This document shows, piece by piece, positions 22,952 through 35,440 of a stretch of DNA of 64,000 nucleotides. The notes beneath the pieces were generated by a model. It ran no database searches and was not told the DNA's origin. It saw only the letters and a program-made list of their open reading frames with translations. Each line of letters starts with the position of its first letter. Position 1 is the first letter of the stretch. This stretch comes from Isoetes taiwanensis (lineage: Eukaryota > Streptophyta > Lycopodiopsida > Isoetales > Isoetaceae): contig JAJEKV010000003.1 of the NCBI GenBank assembly GCA_021234155.1, forward strand, positions 6,946,413-7,010,412, read 5' to 3'. The position numbers and the translations under genes were made by a program.

Positions 22952-25622
22952 GTAAGTTGGAAACTTGTAAATGAGAAAAATATCTTTGCTGCCATGTAAC
23001 CGTATCTATGTTTTACGTAAACGTGGCCTAAATTCCACAATTCACACTAATAAGTTCCTATTTTAACTTGAATTTGTTTGCCTTGAAATTAATTTAGAGC
23101 ATAGAGAAATTAATGAGGTAATAGATTATTGATTTTGGGCTTATATACTTGGTTGCCCATAAAACAATCAAACCATAAAACCATGTGCAAGACATGCATA
23201 CACGTGCCACGCAAGGCATTTTTCAATGACAACCTCCAACATGGGGTTTATATATCTAGCATCTTGTTGTCTCTAGAACGGGATGTATTTCTTAAGGTTA
23301 TATCTTAAATCTTGACTATCTTCCTTCTAGTTCACGTAGCAAGGAATTCTCTAGGTTTTTTACTCAATTGATTATGCAAAGATTGATTCTATTGAAAGAC
23401 AATCATGTATATTAAAGAAAAACCCAAAAGAAACTTTGAGTCGGCACTTTTAACAGACAAAAATAGTTATCAAGCGTGTTGCAAGGGCCCTTTCACATCG
23501 AGTCAACATACTCTTCAGTTTCATGTGAAGGCTCCAAATTAGAATGCACAAAAAAATGATTGTATAAGCCGATAGATTATTAAAACCTCATATACCTTGG
23601 ATATGGTTTTTAAATGTAGTACCATCTGTCAATATAATTAGAATGCTCCCGAAAGTATTTAGTAACAACAGAGATGAAAGCAGTGGCACTCTTTAAAAAT
23701 ATCCATCGGGACCTTGAGAAAGAAAGGTTCATGTGAGAGGCATGTAGTCAAGAACTTGAAGAAGCTCCTAGATAGCCTGCAAAAACATGCGCAATAATAA
23801 GACAAAAGAAAGAGATATATCCCCATGGTCTAGATGCTCAAGTCCTTGAGGTTATGCTTCGAAAAATGTTGCAGCTTTAGAAAGTGGAGTGGTGATTCAT
23901 AACTCTCCACATTTTTTAATAACAAAGTTATCGTACATGTTTTCAGTAGTTTCCTTAAATCTAATTAGTTTGCAGTTTTATCAACATTAGAAGAGTCAGA
24001 CCCACTTAGATGAAAAACACGGCTGCAAAGAGAAGTCCTATAGTTAGGAGAAGAACTGCCAAAGTAGGATAAAGGGACTCTGGCACCGGATTGTTATAGC
24101 TCCCTTCGATGCAGCCTGCGAACCCATACAAAGCCACTATCGCTGCAACCAAATGCTATCCATTTTGCCCAGCGTTCAGTCAGATCCGGGCCAAATACGC
24201 TCCCTTAGTACGGCCGGACTTGCCCTTACATTTGCTGATGAACACACCGCCGTCGACGTGCCTCCGGGTCGCATTACATTGAGAGGTGCCGGACTGCGAG
24301 GTCACCTTTTGCCCCCCGCCTGGCTGCATTGATTGGGCACTACAAAGCGGTACATGATTTGTATATATTTGGGTGTTTCTGGCATTTTATATGTTAGGAC
24401 AGTTTGTCAGCAGGCTGATTGCTGCCACGGTTTTTCCCTCGAAAACCCTTCGGGGCGGGGGTTTTTTAATCCGGGCAGTAATCCGCTTGCTGCGTTTTTG
24501 TATTGGGTCCCATAGACCGATTGGTCTCCGTGGACGATAAAAATACCTTCCTTCCTTCCTTCCTTCCAACCAAGATGGCCACTTCCAGAAATTATATGAA
24601 TAATGTGATCAGCTAATTAAAAAATGGCAAAACAAACATACGAACTACCAAGAAGAGGATACGTTACAGCAATTTAAAAACATATGCATAGTGATGAGAA
24701 CCTCTTGTAACATGCCGAGCTGGGCAAAAGCATTTACAACATCCTTTCGGGCATGAGAAAATAAACAGTTAACATCTCAAAACGTACCTTAAATTGACAT
24801 AGTCAAAAATCGAAATCAAAGAAGCACCATTCTTTGCAAAGTCCTACACGCTCAAATATCTGTTGCAGCAGCTATATATGCCACTTTCGCCTTGGTTGAG
24901 AAGCCCGGACTATATTTTGATAACCGTCTTTGCCAAGCATTTTTGCTCCCAGCCCATAAAAGTTGATGCTTTCCTCGGGCGAAGGTGCTCATGAAACCCG
25001 AAGGAATGAAAATAGAATGTTTGAGCCTGTAAATGCCCATGCTATTGCTCTATCCAACTGTTTTTCAACGACATCTTGGCAATGTCAAATCCTTGTAGGC
25101 ATTCTCGCTTTGCCCTAAATACCTTGTGATGGTAAACGATGTCTAGAGCGGATACCATGAACGCCATCTTTGATGAGCAGAGATCACAGAAAAAGCTGTG
25201 ATGGTCTTTAGCTTTCATATCTTTGAACCAAAAAAATGGATAACCCTGAAATATGATTGTCGGAAGAACCTCCAACAGCTTTTCCGGATGATATGCCATA
25301 AAAAATAGGTGCTGGATCAATTGTCTTCTTTCATAGTAATGAGAGCAGGAAAAGAAATACCAAAATCAGAATAGGTTAAGCTCAGAGCAAGGTAAATCCT
25401 ATTAGAACTCAAAATCTTGATAATGTTTTCGCTCCTGCTCAGTCTTGCCGGAGCTGCCATAGCTGCAAACGTACCCTAGAATAGGCTAAAAAAAACCCCT
25501 AAGAAATGACAAACGAATGCCGGAACAGGCTTGCCATGGCTGGAGCTGTGGCATTGAGATGTGATAGCTGAACCGGAAGCTTTCTGAAGTGTTATTTTTA
25601 TTTTTATTTTTTTCTTCAAAGG
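22952..25622. other. Helitron body left of the nested LTR element
   Basis: No identified gene. Minus-strand frames at 25320-25042 (92 residues) and 25040-24852 (62 residues) lie end to end and look coding-like; they could be captured exons of unknown source. A CCTT microsatellite lies at 24544-24567. Confidence 0.4.
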
Positions 25623-26999
25623 TGTAACGGACCTAGCAACCTAGCACCAACATTAAGATGTAAGTAATGTTGCCATTATATAAGAGTGCATTTTCAAGGT
25701 AAAATAAATGATTATGTGCTAGGAATACATGCATGCAATGTGTCCATGCATGCAGTGTATGCATGCATGCATGCAAGGGCATTGCTAGGTTATATACGGG
25801 GAAGGAGTTTTCCATGGGGAGAGAAGTCTTTTATGTGATGGTGAAGCATTCGGAAGGAGATAGATTGCAGATGGTTGCTGAAGGAGCGAGTTGCGTGCAG
25901 AGATCTGGGAGCATTGCTGGGAGTGCAGAAGAAGCAAGCGGGATTTCCAGGTGGGGATCAAGCCTTACACCTGGGGGTTTTCTAGTGTTTGTATAGCTGT
26001 GTTGATTTAATAATGATTGCTTTGAACGTAGTATAAACTTGGAGTTAAATCATATGCACATGGTCATGAATAGGCATGCATGGTTAGTAAATTATGGAAT
26101 TTCTAAGGTCAATTTGATATGGAAATGTGCCTAGTTGATATTGGGTGGAATTCATAGTATTGTGATCTATGTGTAGTATAATTCTTTGATATAGACCTCT
26201 GGGGCCGGAGTCTAGGTGCGATGGTCTAGACTCGCGGTTATTGCACAGTGCCATGTAAATGATATTATTTGAACATCGGGCGTTGGTACCATATAGTACA
26301 ACGTCATGCACAGTTAAGTGGTCCTCCAATGCTGGACGCGGCGTGGATGGGTGTGTACACACGTGGTTACCCCGCCTCTATGTCACTGGCCTGATCAGCC
26401 GAGTTGACCTTGCTCAGACCCAGAGGAATATTGGTTGCAATGTTGATGCTACGATTGCTTGGTTATTATATATGTGGTCTTCTTTGTTGGAATTAAGTTG
26501 CATTGGTCATGCTTGCTGGACTAGTTACTTGGATTGCAGGTAAGGTTAGGCTGTTGTTCTAGGTCAATGCTTTGTATTGTTGATGCTAGATATCCTAGAT
26601 CCCCGATCCCCACTTAGTCCGTGTGACTAACCCCGTGGTTGATGGTGTAAGCAGAGGTGTGAGATGCTCCGGAAAGTAGCCAAGCTTCGGAAAGGCGAGA
26701 GTAGAAGTGTGTGGATTGCTATTTAATAAACTTGATTATTATTTCTATTATTATTATTATATATGGGCTTGAAGTTACAATTATTAAGATCATTCATAGT
26801 GTGCGGGGATATTGCTGAGTAATGGGCAAGTACATGTTTGGAACCTTAGAATATGTACAAAGATTAAATTCTTTACCTAAGTGTTATTGTTGCAGATGCA
26901 TGAGTTAATTTCTTAAGTTTTTAAGCTTAAGTAGATCCAATGGTCGAGATTGATGGGATCTCCAGTTACCATAAAGGTTAACTGGCCAGGCCTGTCACA
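25623..26999 (+). repeat. 5' LTR of the nested retrotransposon
   Basis: About 1.38 kb. It contains a run of CATGCATGCA repeats near 25727-25776. It is identical to the 3' LTR over long stretches; nearly all differences lie at CAG or CTG triplets. Confidence 0.9.
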
Positions 27000-27001
27000 G
27001 T

Positions 27002-27013
27002 TGGTATCAGAGC
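27002..27013 (+). promoter_or_regulatory. primer-binding site of nested LTR element
   Basis: TGGTATCAGAGC, complementary to initiator Met tRNA, two bases behind the LTR end. Confidence 0.88.
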
Positions 27014-29155
27014 ATAGTTGGATCCTTGGATGTATGATGGCGAAGTCTAGATTCAAGTTGAGGTTGTTGGATTATGCTAATAGTATTATGTGGAGATGAT
27101 GGCCTTAGAGGAGGCGTGACAAATTTGTTTATGAAGGTATGTGAAATTGATTACATGGTATTTCTATAATCTTGGTTGATTTTCTATCTTGCGAGGCAAA
27201 TAAGTTAGAGAAATGTATTTTATCAAGGGGCTAACTTTGATTTAGGGTTGCCAATAGAATGGAAGTGATGTCTGAGGGAGATTAAGGTACAGGTATTGCG
27301 TTTCACTTTGGTAACCACTTCTTATAATGAAGATGTGATCTCGTAGTAGCATACTCTGGTGGCAAGAAAATTTGGAATAAGTAGTGCATGGTACACAATG
27401 CCTATGATATTCAGGGAAGGTTCATCTCACCATGAATAAGATTCTTGATGTGATGTTAGGTGTATCCTTTGAAGCTAAAATTGAGAAAACCATGCAGCAT
27501 CTATATATTGATATCCAGTGGTAAAATAGCAATAAGTTGCTAAGTTGATAGCATTCAGGCTATGGTTGGATAAGGTTACAACACGGTGGTTGTAAGACAA
27601 ATTTTGAGAATGCTTAGATATGGTTATAAAATAAGATTGACATGATAGTCGGATTGAAGTTCATGTGCGAAAATGTCATGATTACATCATGGTCCTACTT
27701 GAGGTCTATAAAGTTGTTGGCCTTAGGGTTATGGCTAGAATAGTCGGTGATAGCCTTGAAAAAGTTCTTGGCCTTGAAAAAACTTCTTGAAGTATAAGAA
27801 AGCTTTAATGGAACAAAGTGGTTAGGTTACGCATTTATATTTAGAGAATGATATACACTTAAATTATGGCAGATTGAAGAATTGATTGGCCAAGATTGAA
27901 CAATGTTATCTATCTTATGGATAAGGAAGAAGAAGGCGATGAATAGAGGAATAACATATTTAATCGTGGTAGTAGGTGAACCATGAAATTGAGCGAAAAG
28001 AGTTGTCGATAAGGCCCGGACATGAGATAAAGTGAGGGGAATGTATAGACATGGGGAAGTGCCATTTTGAAAATCTTAGAATGTAATAGAAGAGTTGTAA
28101 GTACATCTAGTAATGGTGCTTCCATGTATCGTAATTATTTGGCATGCTAGAAGTGATTGTAAATTAATGGAGGGATGGTGATTGCATTACTTGATTAAGG
28201 ATACAGTCAAAGGATTGAAGTTGTGAACGAAATACATGAAGTAAGAGCTTCATTGAAATTAACGGCGATTGATGCCTATAAAATCTTGTTGAAAGACTAA
28301 CCAGTGTGATGGGGTAATATGTGTGGAAGTAGGCTAAATATAGAGGTCAAGTGTATAGCCTAGGATACTTCAATGTCATTGGATGAACTTGTAGAGGAAT
28401 TCTCTGTACCATGGGTTATAATTCTTATGGGATCCCTTGTATCAACTTAAGTATGTTACCTAGCTATAAGATACCCGTTGGGGACTTGATTATGTATTTT
28501 GCTTGTTACTTTTTGGATTTGGCCACCCAAGAAGTCTTGAGAGATTACATATCTGGTTCGACCTGAGTATCTCTTTGGAATGGTGGGTTTTTTTTTTTTT
28601 TTTCTATGGCACGTACCTTCTTTATGAAAAGTTGCATTAACTGCATTACATTTATTATATTGAATTGGATATGTAGTATACTCATAATATTTGAGTTAGT
28701 TCTAGACTCGGCGGTATGTTAAATTGAATCTTAGAAGGGTCCTGCATTGGAGCTATCTAATATATATCTTTCCTTTAGCTTAAATTACTTGTATGAAGCT
28801 AGCTTTAAATTTTCAAGTTTGGAGATGCATCATCTTGGATTGGAAGGCTAAGCAATTGTGTTTGACAAGGATGGGTCAGTTCTAAGAAACAAAATTGTAT
28901 TCATTTGGGAGTATGTTGAATTGAGGATTAAGATGTGGAGGCATAAAGGGAAGAGACCCGAGGAATTAAGGAGGCAGACTATAAAAAGAAAAAAAAAAAA
29001 AAAAAAAAAAAAAAATCGATGGTTGAGTTTAGATCAATGGTTGAGTTTGTTCCAATGAAGATGTCACAAAGGGAGATACAAACTAGATTTTTTTCATGAG
29101 TGCTTTAAGATGCACCCATGAGGACATGGGTTGAATTTTGGAGGAGAGAGGTAGA
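27014..29155 (+). other. non-coding interior of nested LTR element
   Basis: Stop codons occur in all frames. An A-run of about 30 bases lies at 28988-29015. Weak traces of degraded gypsy-like sequence are possible but I cannot support a domain. Confidence 0.6.
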
Positions 29156-30533
29156 TGGACCTAGCAACCTAGCACCAACATTAAGATGTAAGTAATGTTG
29201 CCATTATATAAGAGTGCATTTTCAAGGTAAAATAAATGATTATGTGCTAGGAATACATGCATGCAATGTGTCCATGCATGCAGTGTATGCATGCATGCAT
29301 GCAAGGGCATTGCTAGGTTATATACGGGGAAGGAGTTTTCCATGGGGAGAGAAGTCTTTTATGTGATGGTGAAGCATTCGGAAGGAGATAGATTGCAGAT
29401 GGTTCTTTGAAGGAGCCGAGTTATGCGCAGAGATCCGGGAGCATTCTGGTGGGAGTGCGAGAAGAAGCAAAGCGGGATTTCGTGTGGGGATCAAGCCTTA
29501 CACACAGGGGTTTTCTAGTGTTTGTATAGTTGTGTTGATTTAATAATGATTGCTTTGAACGTAGTATAAACTTGGAGTTAAATCATATGCACATGGTCAT
29601 GAATAGGCATGCATGGTTAGTAAATTATGGAATTTCTAAGGTCAATTTGATATGGAAATGTGCCTAGTTGATATTGGGTGGAATTCATAGTATTGTGATC
29701 TATGTGTAGTATAATTCTTTGATATAGACCTCTGGGGCCGGAGTCTAGGTGCGATGGTCTAGACTCGCGGTTATTGCACAGTGCCATGTAAATGATATTA
29801 TTTGAACATCGGGCGTTGGTACCATATAGTACAACGTCATGCACAGTTAAGTGGTCCTCCAATCAATCTTTGACGCGGCGTGGATGGGTGTGTACACACG
29901 TGGTTACCCGCCTCTATGTCACCGGCTTTGTCACCGAGTTGACCTTGCTCAGACCCAGAGGAATATTGGTTGCAATGTTGATGCTACGATTGCTTGGTTA
30001 TTATATATGTGGTCTTCTTTGTTGGAATTAAGTTGCATTGGTCATGCTTGCTGGACTAGTTACTTGGATTGCAGGTAAGGTTAGGCTGTTGTTCTAGGTC
30101 AATGCTTTGTATTGTTGATGCTAGATATCCTAGATCCCCGATCCCCACTTAGTCCGTGTGACTAACCCCGTGGTTGATGGTGTAAGCAGAGGTGTGAGAT
30201 GCTCCGGAAAGTAGCCAAGCTTCGGAAAGGCGAGAGTAGAAGTGTGTGGATTGCTATTTATTAAACTTGATTATTATTTCTATTATTATTATTATATATG
30301 GGCTTGAAGTTACAATTATTAAGATCATTCATAGTGTGCGGGGATATTGCTGAGTAATGGGCAAGTACATGTTTGGAACCTTAGAATATGTACAAAGATT
30401 AAATTCTTTACCTAAGTGTTATTGTTGCAGATGCATGAGTTAATTTCTTAAGTTTTTAAGCTTAAGTAGATCCAATGGTCGAGATTGATGGGATCTCCGG
30501 TTACCATAAAAGGTTAAGCGGCGGGCAGGGCCA
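29156..30533 (+). repeat. 3' LTR of the nested retrotransposon
   Basis: About 1.38 kb, pairing with 25623-26999. The last 40 bases are scrambled relative to the 5' LTR at CAG/CTG positions (for example TCTCCAG versus TCTCCGG). Confidence 0.88.
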
Positions 30534-30748
30534 AAAAAGCGGCCTTCAAGATCAACCGGTTTAGGCAAAGATGCTCCCTCAAAACCCCGAAGCCATCACC
30601 GCCGCTTCTACGCTCTGCTCTGTTTCGATAGGGCAACGCGTCGTTGCCCTCTTTTTATGTTGAATCTCCACCGTGATCCCTTAGAAAGATCGAATTCTCA
30701 CCCGTTGGATCTAGGGCGTGGTCCATTACATAACATTATAATATAAGA

Positions 30749-31565
30749 TTGTTTCAAGCTCGTGGTTTTGATATAACTATTATAGCGAGCATGTTACAAC
30801 CGGTTATCAAGGTCTTCAAACTTATGACATTCGAGCCCACGGGCGATTTGAATGCAAGTCAACATGATTGAAGGGTTATCCCATATGGTCCTCCGTGTGG
30901 GTGGGCTAGCGGCCTTAAGAACTTCCATATGTGGGGATGAGTATAGGACCTTCAAACTATCAAGGCAAACCGATGGGACAGATTTGGAAATTGCCATAAC
31001 ACATCAAAAGGCCTATGGAAAGGCTATTTGTGACTGTTTGCAAGTCAGATTTGAAGACACATCAATAATGAAAATTTTTAATATTCTATCTTCTTTACTT
31101 ATATCAAGGGCTAGCAGACCAAGAAAGTTTGGTGAGGATGGTTTAGAAGAATTAATTACCTTTTATGGAACACCAAAGAAAGTCAAGGGATCTGAGGAGA
31201 AGGCATTGCCTTCAATTGATGCGAGAAGTGTGGAGGGCTGAGTATGCAGATTACAAAATCCATGCTTTAGCTAATTGGCAGCATAAGAGCATGGAAGATG
31301 TTTGTGCTATGATCGCTTCAAACCAAACAAAGGAGGTACGTTTCAAAAACATTCTAACGTTGCTTCAAATTTCTTTAGTTCAATGTGCTAGCAATACAAT
31401 TTGTGAAAGCATATTCAGCCATAGAACTAACATCAAAACAAGAGGGCGTCCATTGATGGGAGCACAGAGTTTAAATGCAAGTCTTTCCGAGCTGTTGTAA
31501 ATGGAACTGGTAAAGCAAGAGACTTTGACTTGAAAGAATATAGAATTGTGGAGAAAGAAGGCTGA
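30749..31565 (+). pseudogene. hAT-type transposase, C-terminal part behind the Helitron
   Basis: It continues the frame of 21506-22907. The first part (LQPVIKVFKLM) is followed by frame breaks, then by CLQVRFEDTSIM and RKFGEDGLEELITFYG. It ends in the hAT dimerisation region, QCASNTICESIFSHRTNIKT (31380-31440). One more frame change near 31490 leads to DFDLKEYRIVEKEG and a TGA at 31563. The order and spacing fit the C-terminal third of a ZNF862/DUF4371-type hAT protein. As written, at least three breaks prevent a full product. Confidence 0.82.
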
Positions 31566-34500
31566 TAATCGAGGTCGCCTTTATCTATCTTGGTGAACCA
31601 AGATGCTACTTAGTTTAGTAGGGGCCGATAGTAATGTATGACCCTAAAATTTTGATATATAGAGGCTATCTATGTACTACCCACAAAATGGCTTTGTGTA
31701 TTCTCACAAATTTTTTTTGAAGTCAAGTATATGTATTATATTCAAAGGATAAAATGTTTACATACATACGGTTGAGTCGGAGCTGCTACCACTTCGTGTG
31801 ATTTATGGATAGCAGTCCCGCACTCTGGGCCTAGTACTCTTTTAGCCTCTCTCGACTTCTTTTCCATAGGATACTACGAGGGAGAGAAGGACTAATTTCC
31901 TAGACCCTAATGACACAACTAGGGCCGGTTCTTCTTGAACAAGAACAACCCGGCCTCTTCTCCAAAATATATACTATGGGAGCTAAGTTCTGTCTTTCCA
32001 CATGCCCCAACCGCATCATTGCTTCAAAAAAATAGGCCCTCGGATATAGCAAAGAAACCAGACTGAAGATTACTAGCGGCAAGAAAGGGAGTAGCCAATC
32101 GCGACTGGTCACCGCCAAACTAGAGACATGATCCTCTTTATGCTCCCTGGCCAAGATTGTGTTGATCCCATCACCGGCAGGCAATACTATGGGGGGGTGC
32201 CTCATGCAATGAGGCACTCGACCTTCTTTTTACCAACGAACCGAAAGGAAAGACCGCTAGAATCCACTAATCGACCCATCGCATCTAGCCATGCAGCCTT
32301 GTCTTCTCGCAAGACCAAGAATGTAACCTTTCTAGGGTCTCCGCCCACTAGAAGTCCATGACTTTTGAGCTGTCCCATTCCCGCAGACTACCAATTCTCA
32401 AGCCACCCCTTGCCGGGAAAGGGGAGCACCGCCCCGCTAATTGTTAGACAAAACCTGACCACCACGCTTTTTGAAACATTTGCAACGAAAATGCGAAGTG
32501 CTCATCTTACGTCAAAGGGTCCGCTCTTGCGGATACTAGCACCAAGATAAAGAAAAAGGGTTCTGAGAATAGTACTATAGATGCCAACAACGTCTTCTTC
32601 TCATTTGTCATAATACTCTGAGGGGCCCTTGATTGTTTCAAGTCATCTAACACCAAGCTAATCTTGAAGATCCCTTCCGAAATTTTTCTAGTTGGGACTC
32701 AGACTTGAAGAGTGGTTCCTTCTTCTTATGGCAACACATACTACGGGGTTGTTTATATCTGTTTCACGGAATCGCATCCCTTCTCCGGCCGGACCACTAG
32801 AGTGACAAGAACGAGATCAATGGCAGAAAAGGAGCACTCTGTTTTTAGATAGAAAGTAAAAAGAAGTTTACTAATGCTGTCAATAATTCTCTCAATGTAT
32901 GATGACGCGTTATGCTTGATTATTATACCACTGGATTCCTGTACAAAGGTACCATTTTAGATGATTCTCATCCATAGGTGAAACCAATTGAACATACGTG
33001 AAACCAATTGAACATCTGATCTTTTACATTTTTTAAGATAGATATATTATCGGGAGACTTAAATGCATCAACTCTTCCGGTTAACATTTGGGTCAAGATG
33101 AATTGCTGCAGAGAACGATTTTCTTTGTGAAACAATATGTTAACCATTCGACGTGGCAAAGAACGCCGGGCACCCGTTTACTAGTAGTATACTTTAATTT
33201 TTTTTGTCTTTGGGAAAATCAAATGGGATCCTGTTATGAATTTTGTTTGCAGGAACGACCCGATTCAAAATTATAATTTCCGATTAAGTGAGAAAACTAC
33301 AGGAAATTTTCCGATAGGAGGAAAAAGGTTTCCCCAACGCTGCCTAGCTATGAGAGTTATTTGGAGGGCTCTCTTCAATGGTCCGTCATCATCTAATCGT
33401 CTATCATGCTTGTCGTGATGAGGATTAAGATTCAAATCTTTCACCTTAAGGCAAATCCTTCACGTTGAAGGCAATACTAGCAGTTAGATGATTCATCATT
33501 TTACCTATTCTTTTATGGTTCTTTTTGCACATCTTCCTATGTACCACACAAAGCTAATTACTATACTAGGTTTAAATTACAGCATGTACCACTTTCAATT
33601 CAGTAGGCCTACCGAAATTATTCTCGATTTTTCGTGAAAATATGGTAGAGCCGCTAGTGCGTTATTTAAACAAACCTAACCTTGACTCGACTACTTTGAG
33701 AAGAAATGAGGGATAAAAAAAGAAGGAATGGCTATGGCGGGAAGAACTTTTGCCCATTTTAAAGAATCGTTGGATCCAAACTTTCGTTTGGTATGTTGCT
33801 AATTTCAGTTCATGTGATGCTAATATGTTGCTTAAAATCTTGGCGATACTTATGGGAACTTCCTTTCTCCAAACTCAATAAGCATTTGGCGTGATGGTCC
33901 TCTGTTAATCTGAAAGTGCCGGAAGGTCCACATCACAATGTTGAAGTCGTTTAAACGACATCACAAGATATATCTTGCGGATGGGTGGAATCTGTTTGCG
34001 GGCTTGAGGTGGTATGGAAAAAGGGACATTCTTTTTAAGCTTTTTGAATGTAAACCCAAAAAGAGAAATAGAGAATAAAAGGATGCCCTCTACTAATTTA
34101 GGGAACTTCTTATATGCAAATTCTTTGAGGATTTGGATGAAGAGGTGAAATGTAGTAGAAGAACCAAGGAAGGAATGCAACATGAAATTGAGGAAACAAG
34201 ATAACTGCAAAGGAAGAGGCTTTAGTGATCGATATCATATCATAAAATTCACAATTTGGAAGCCGCAAAGGCGGCGGATGTGTAGGTTTTTGTTGTAAGT
34301 TTATCTGCTTATCTACATTTTGCCTCGTTATTCTAACAAACACATACATGATTTGCTGTAGTCCCTTCCGAAGCCCTTTGCAGCCAATATTTCTGTAAAA
34401 AATGGAGGCATTGTGAATGTTGTTATTCCCCGGTTGCAAAGCAGAAACAGTTATATGGCGATGTTATTCTAAGAGTCAAGCTAGTTTTTGCGCGGGATGG

Positions 34501-34734
34501 AGTGAGTTTGTTTGTTGCATCATTATAAAATAGGATGATTGGGCCTTGTTGGAAGTGACAAGCCAGAATGCCATTACTATGCATATCTACCACTCTAACA
34601 ATCCTTCTACTCTACCACGAAGTTCTAAACACGTTCTTCGAGAAACATCCAGAACCGGCTCCCACACTAGTACATAGAGTTCAACATTCTAGTTTTATAT
34701 AGAGTTCTACATAGAGTACCAGACAAGGTAGTTT
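31566..34734. other. no recognised gene; one compositionally distinct stretch
   Basis: About 31780-32850 is richer in GC than its flanks and has coding-like minus-strand frames (32217-31900, 105 residues with a hydrophobic stretch WLLPFLPLVIFSLVSLLYP, and an unlabelled frame at 32350-32205). Its texture is reminiscent of plant mitochondrial DNA, but I could not identify a gene. The rest (32850-34734) is AT-rich without supported features. Confidence 0.35.
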
Positions 34735-35160
34735 TATATACAACAAAAGCTTTGTTGAGTAAAATATTCATGTCAATATAATTGCTGATGGCCTAGAAAC
34801 ATATGTTTTTATAGCCACAAGATATACAAAATGTGAATTAGTAGATCAAGGGCGGTTCTTCAATATCTTTGGACATATAAAAGATATAATGTGATTTGGT
34901 GGAATGCCATGATACTTGCATATGGCCATCTTGGCTTTGGTGTGGACGCTCTCTTTCTACAGAAGAAAATGCAACCAGAAGGCTTGATACTTAGTTTTAT
35001 GTACAACAAAACCTTTGTTGAGTAAAATATTCATGTCCATATAATTGCTGATGGCCTAGAAACATATGTGTTTTATAGCCACAAGTATATACAAAATGTG
35101 AATTGTTGGATCAAGGGACGTTCTCTACAATATCTTTGGACATATAAAGGTATGATGTGA
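34735..35160 (+). pseudogene. PPR gene fragments, locally duplicated
   Basis: Two related blocks (34735-34990 and 34994-35160) read, with breaks, like plant pentatricopeptide repeats: FIATRYTKCELVDQGRFF and LWNAMILAYGHLGFG correspond to the usual ALxxMYxKCG...A..F and WNAMI.AY..HG patterns. Such proteins bind RNA in mitochondria or plastids. Only scattered motifs remain. Confidence 0.6.
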
Positions 35161-35440
35161 TGAGTGATGATTTTAGTGGTACTATATCGTAATATGGGGG
35201 TATCACTATTTTGGCGATAATCTTATATTCGAAACTTTTTTGGAAGGCGATAAATTTTGTCCCTTCAAGAATTTCTGTAGTGCATGTGGCGATAAATATT
35301 AATCACAAAAGTATTTGTTTAGTATTTGTCACGATGTCTAAAATCTTACCATAGTATTGTTGTCATGGCAACATAATATAAGAGCCACTAATAATGTCGT
35401 AAGCCCCATTTACCTTTGCTTACGTATATGAGAATACTAT
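35161..35440. other. segment end 'X' of the 1.2-kb repeat, with the empty insertion site
   Basis: 35340-35440 matches the right end of the 1.2-kb segments at 36500-36600 and 49735-49837 (GTTGTCATGGCAAC, then GCCACTAATAATGTCG). It runs directly into the segment start at 35441 with no 12-kb element between, so it preserves the empty target site. Confidence 0.75.

Larger units (their letters stand above)
25623..30533 (+). mobile_element. non-autonomous LTR retrotransposon nested in the Helitron
   Basis: Two long direct repeats (25623-26999 and 29156-30533) frame an inner region of about 2.15 kb. A TGGTATCAGAGC primer-binding site starts at 27002, two bases behind the first repeat, and a purine-rich GGAGGAGAGAGGTAGA precedes the second. 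The first repeat starts TGTAACGGACC and ends CTGTCACA. The inner region has no reading frame over about 100 residues and no Gag or Pol motif, so the element must depend on proteins made elsewhere. The target duplication is unclear because the outer edges differ (AAAGG on the left, AAAGCGG on the right, possibly the same five bases read wrongly). Confidence 0.88.
22908..30748 (-). mobile_element. Helitron inserted in the hAT gene, minus-strand orientation
   Basis: Its 3' end (CTAG, plus-strand 22908-22911) has a strong inverted repeat, GCCCAGCGTTGC and GCAACGCTGGGC (22919-22930 and 22940-22951). Its 5' end on the minus strand begins TCTTATATTATAATG at 30748. It lies between host A (22907) and T (30749). 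The boundaries are supported independently: taking out 22908-30748 makes the hAT frame run on without a gap (SKLFQARGFD across the join). Length is 7841 bp, of which 4911 bp is a nested LTR element. A 19-bp palindrome (GGGCAACGCGTCGTTGCCC, 30631-30649) lies near the 5' end. No Rep/helicase gene is visible, so it is non-autonomous. Confidence 0.92.

Noticed and set aside
24090-24330. GC-rich stretch resembling a captured exon
   Set aside because: No frame over 60 residues and no recognisable motif.
25042-25320. CRAL-TRIO (Sec14-like) fragment
   Set aside because: A short resemblance around HPEKLLEVLP only; the rest does not follow the family pattern.
28858-29058. 66-residue frame ending in poly-Lys
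   Set aside because: It is driven by an A-run in the non-coding interior of the LTR element.
35221-35260. 5' end of the plus-strand Helitron (ATCTTATATTCG)
   Set aside because: Only a short TCTTATATT match to the other Helitron start; it lies inside repeated sequence and has no independent support.
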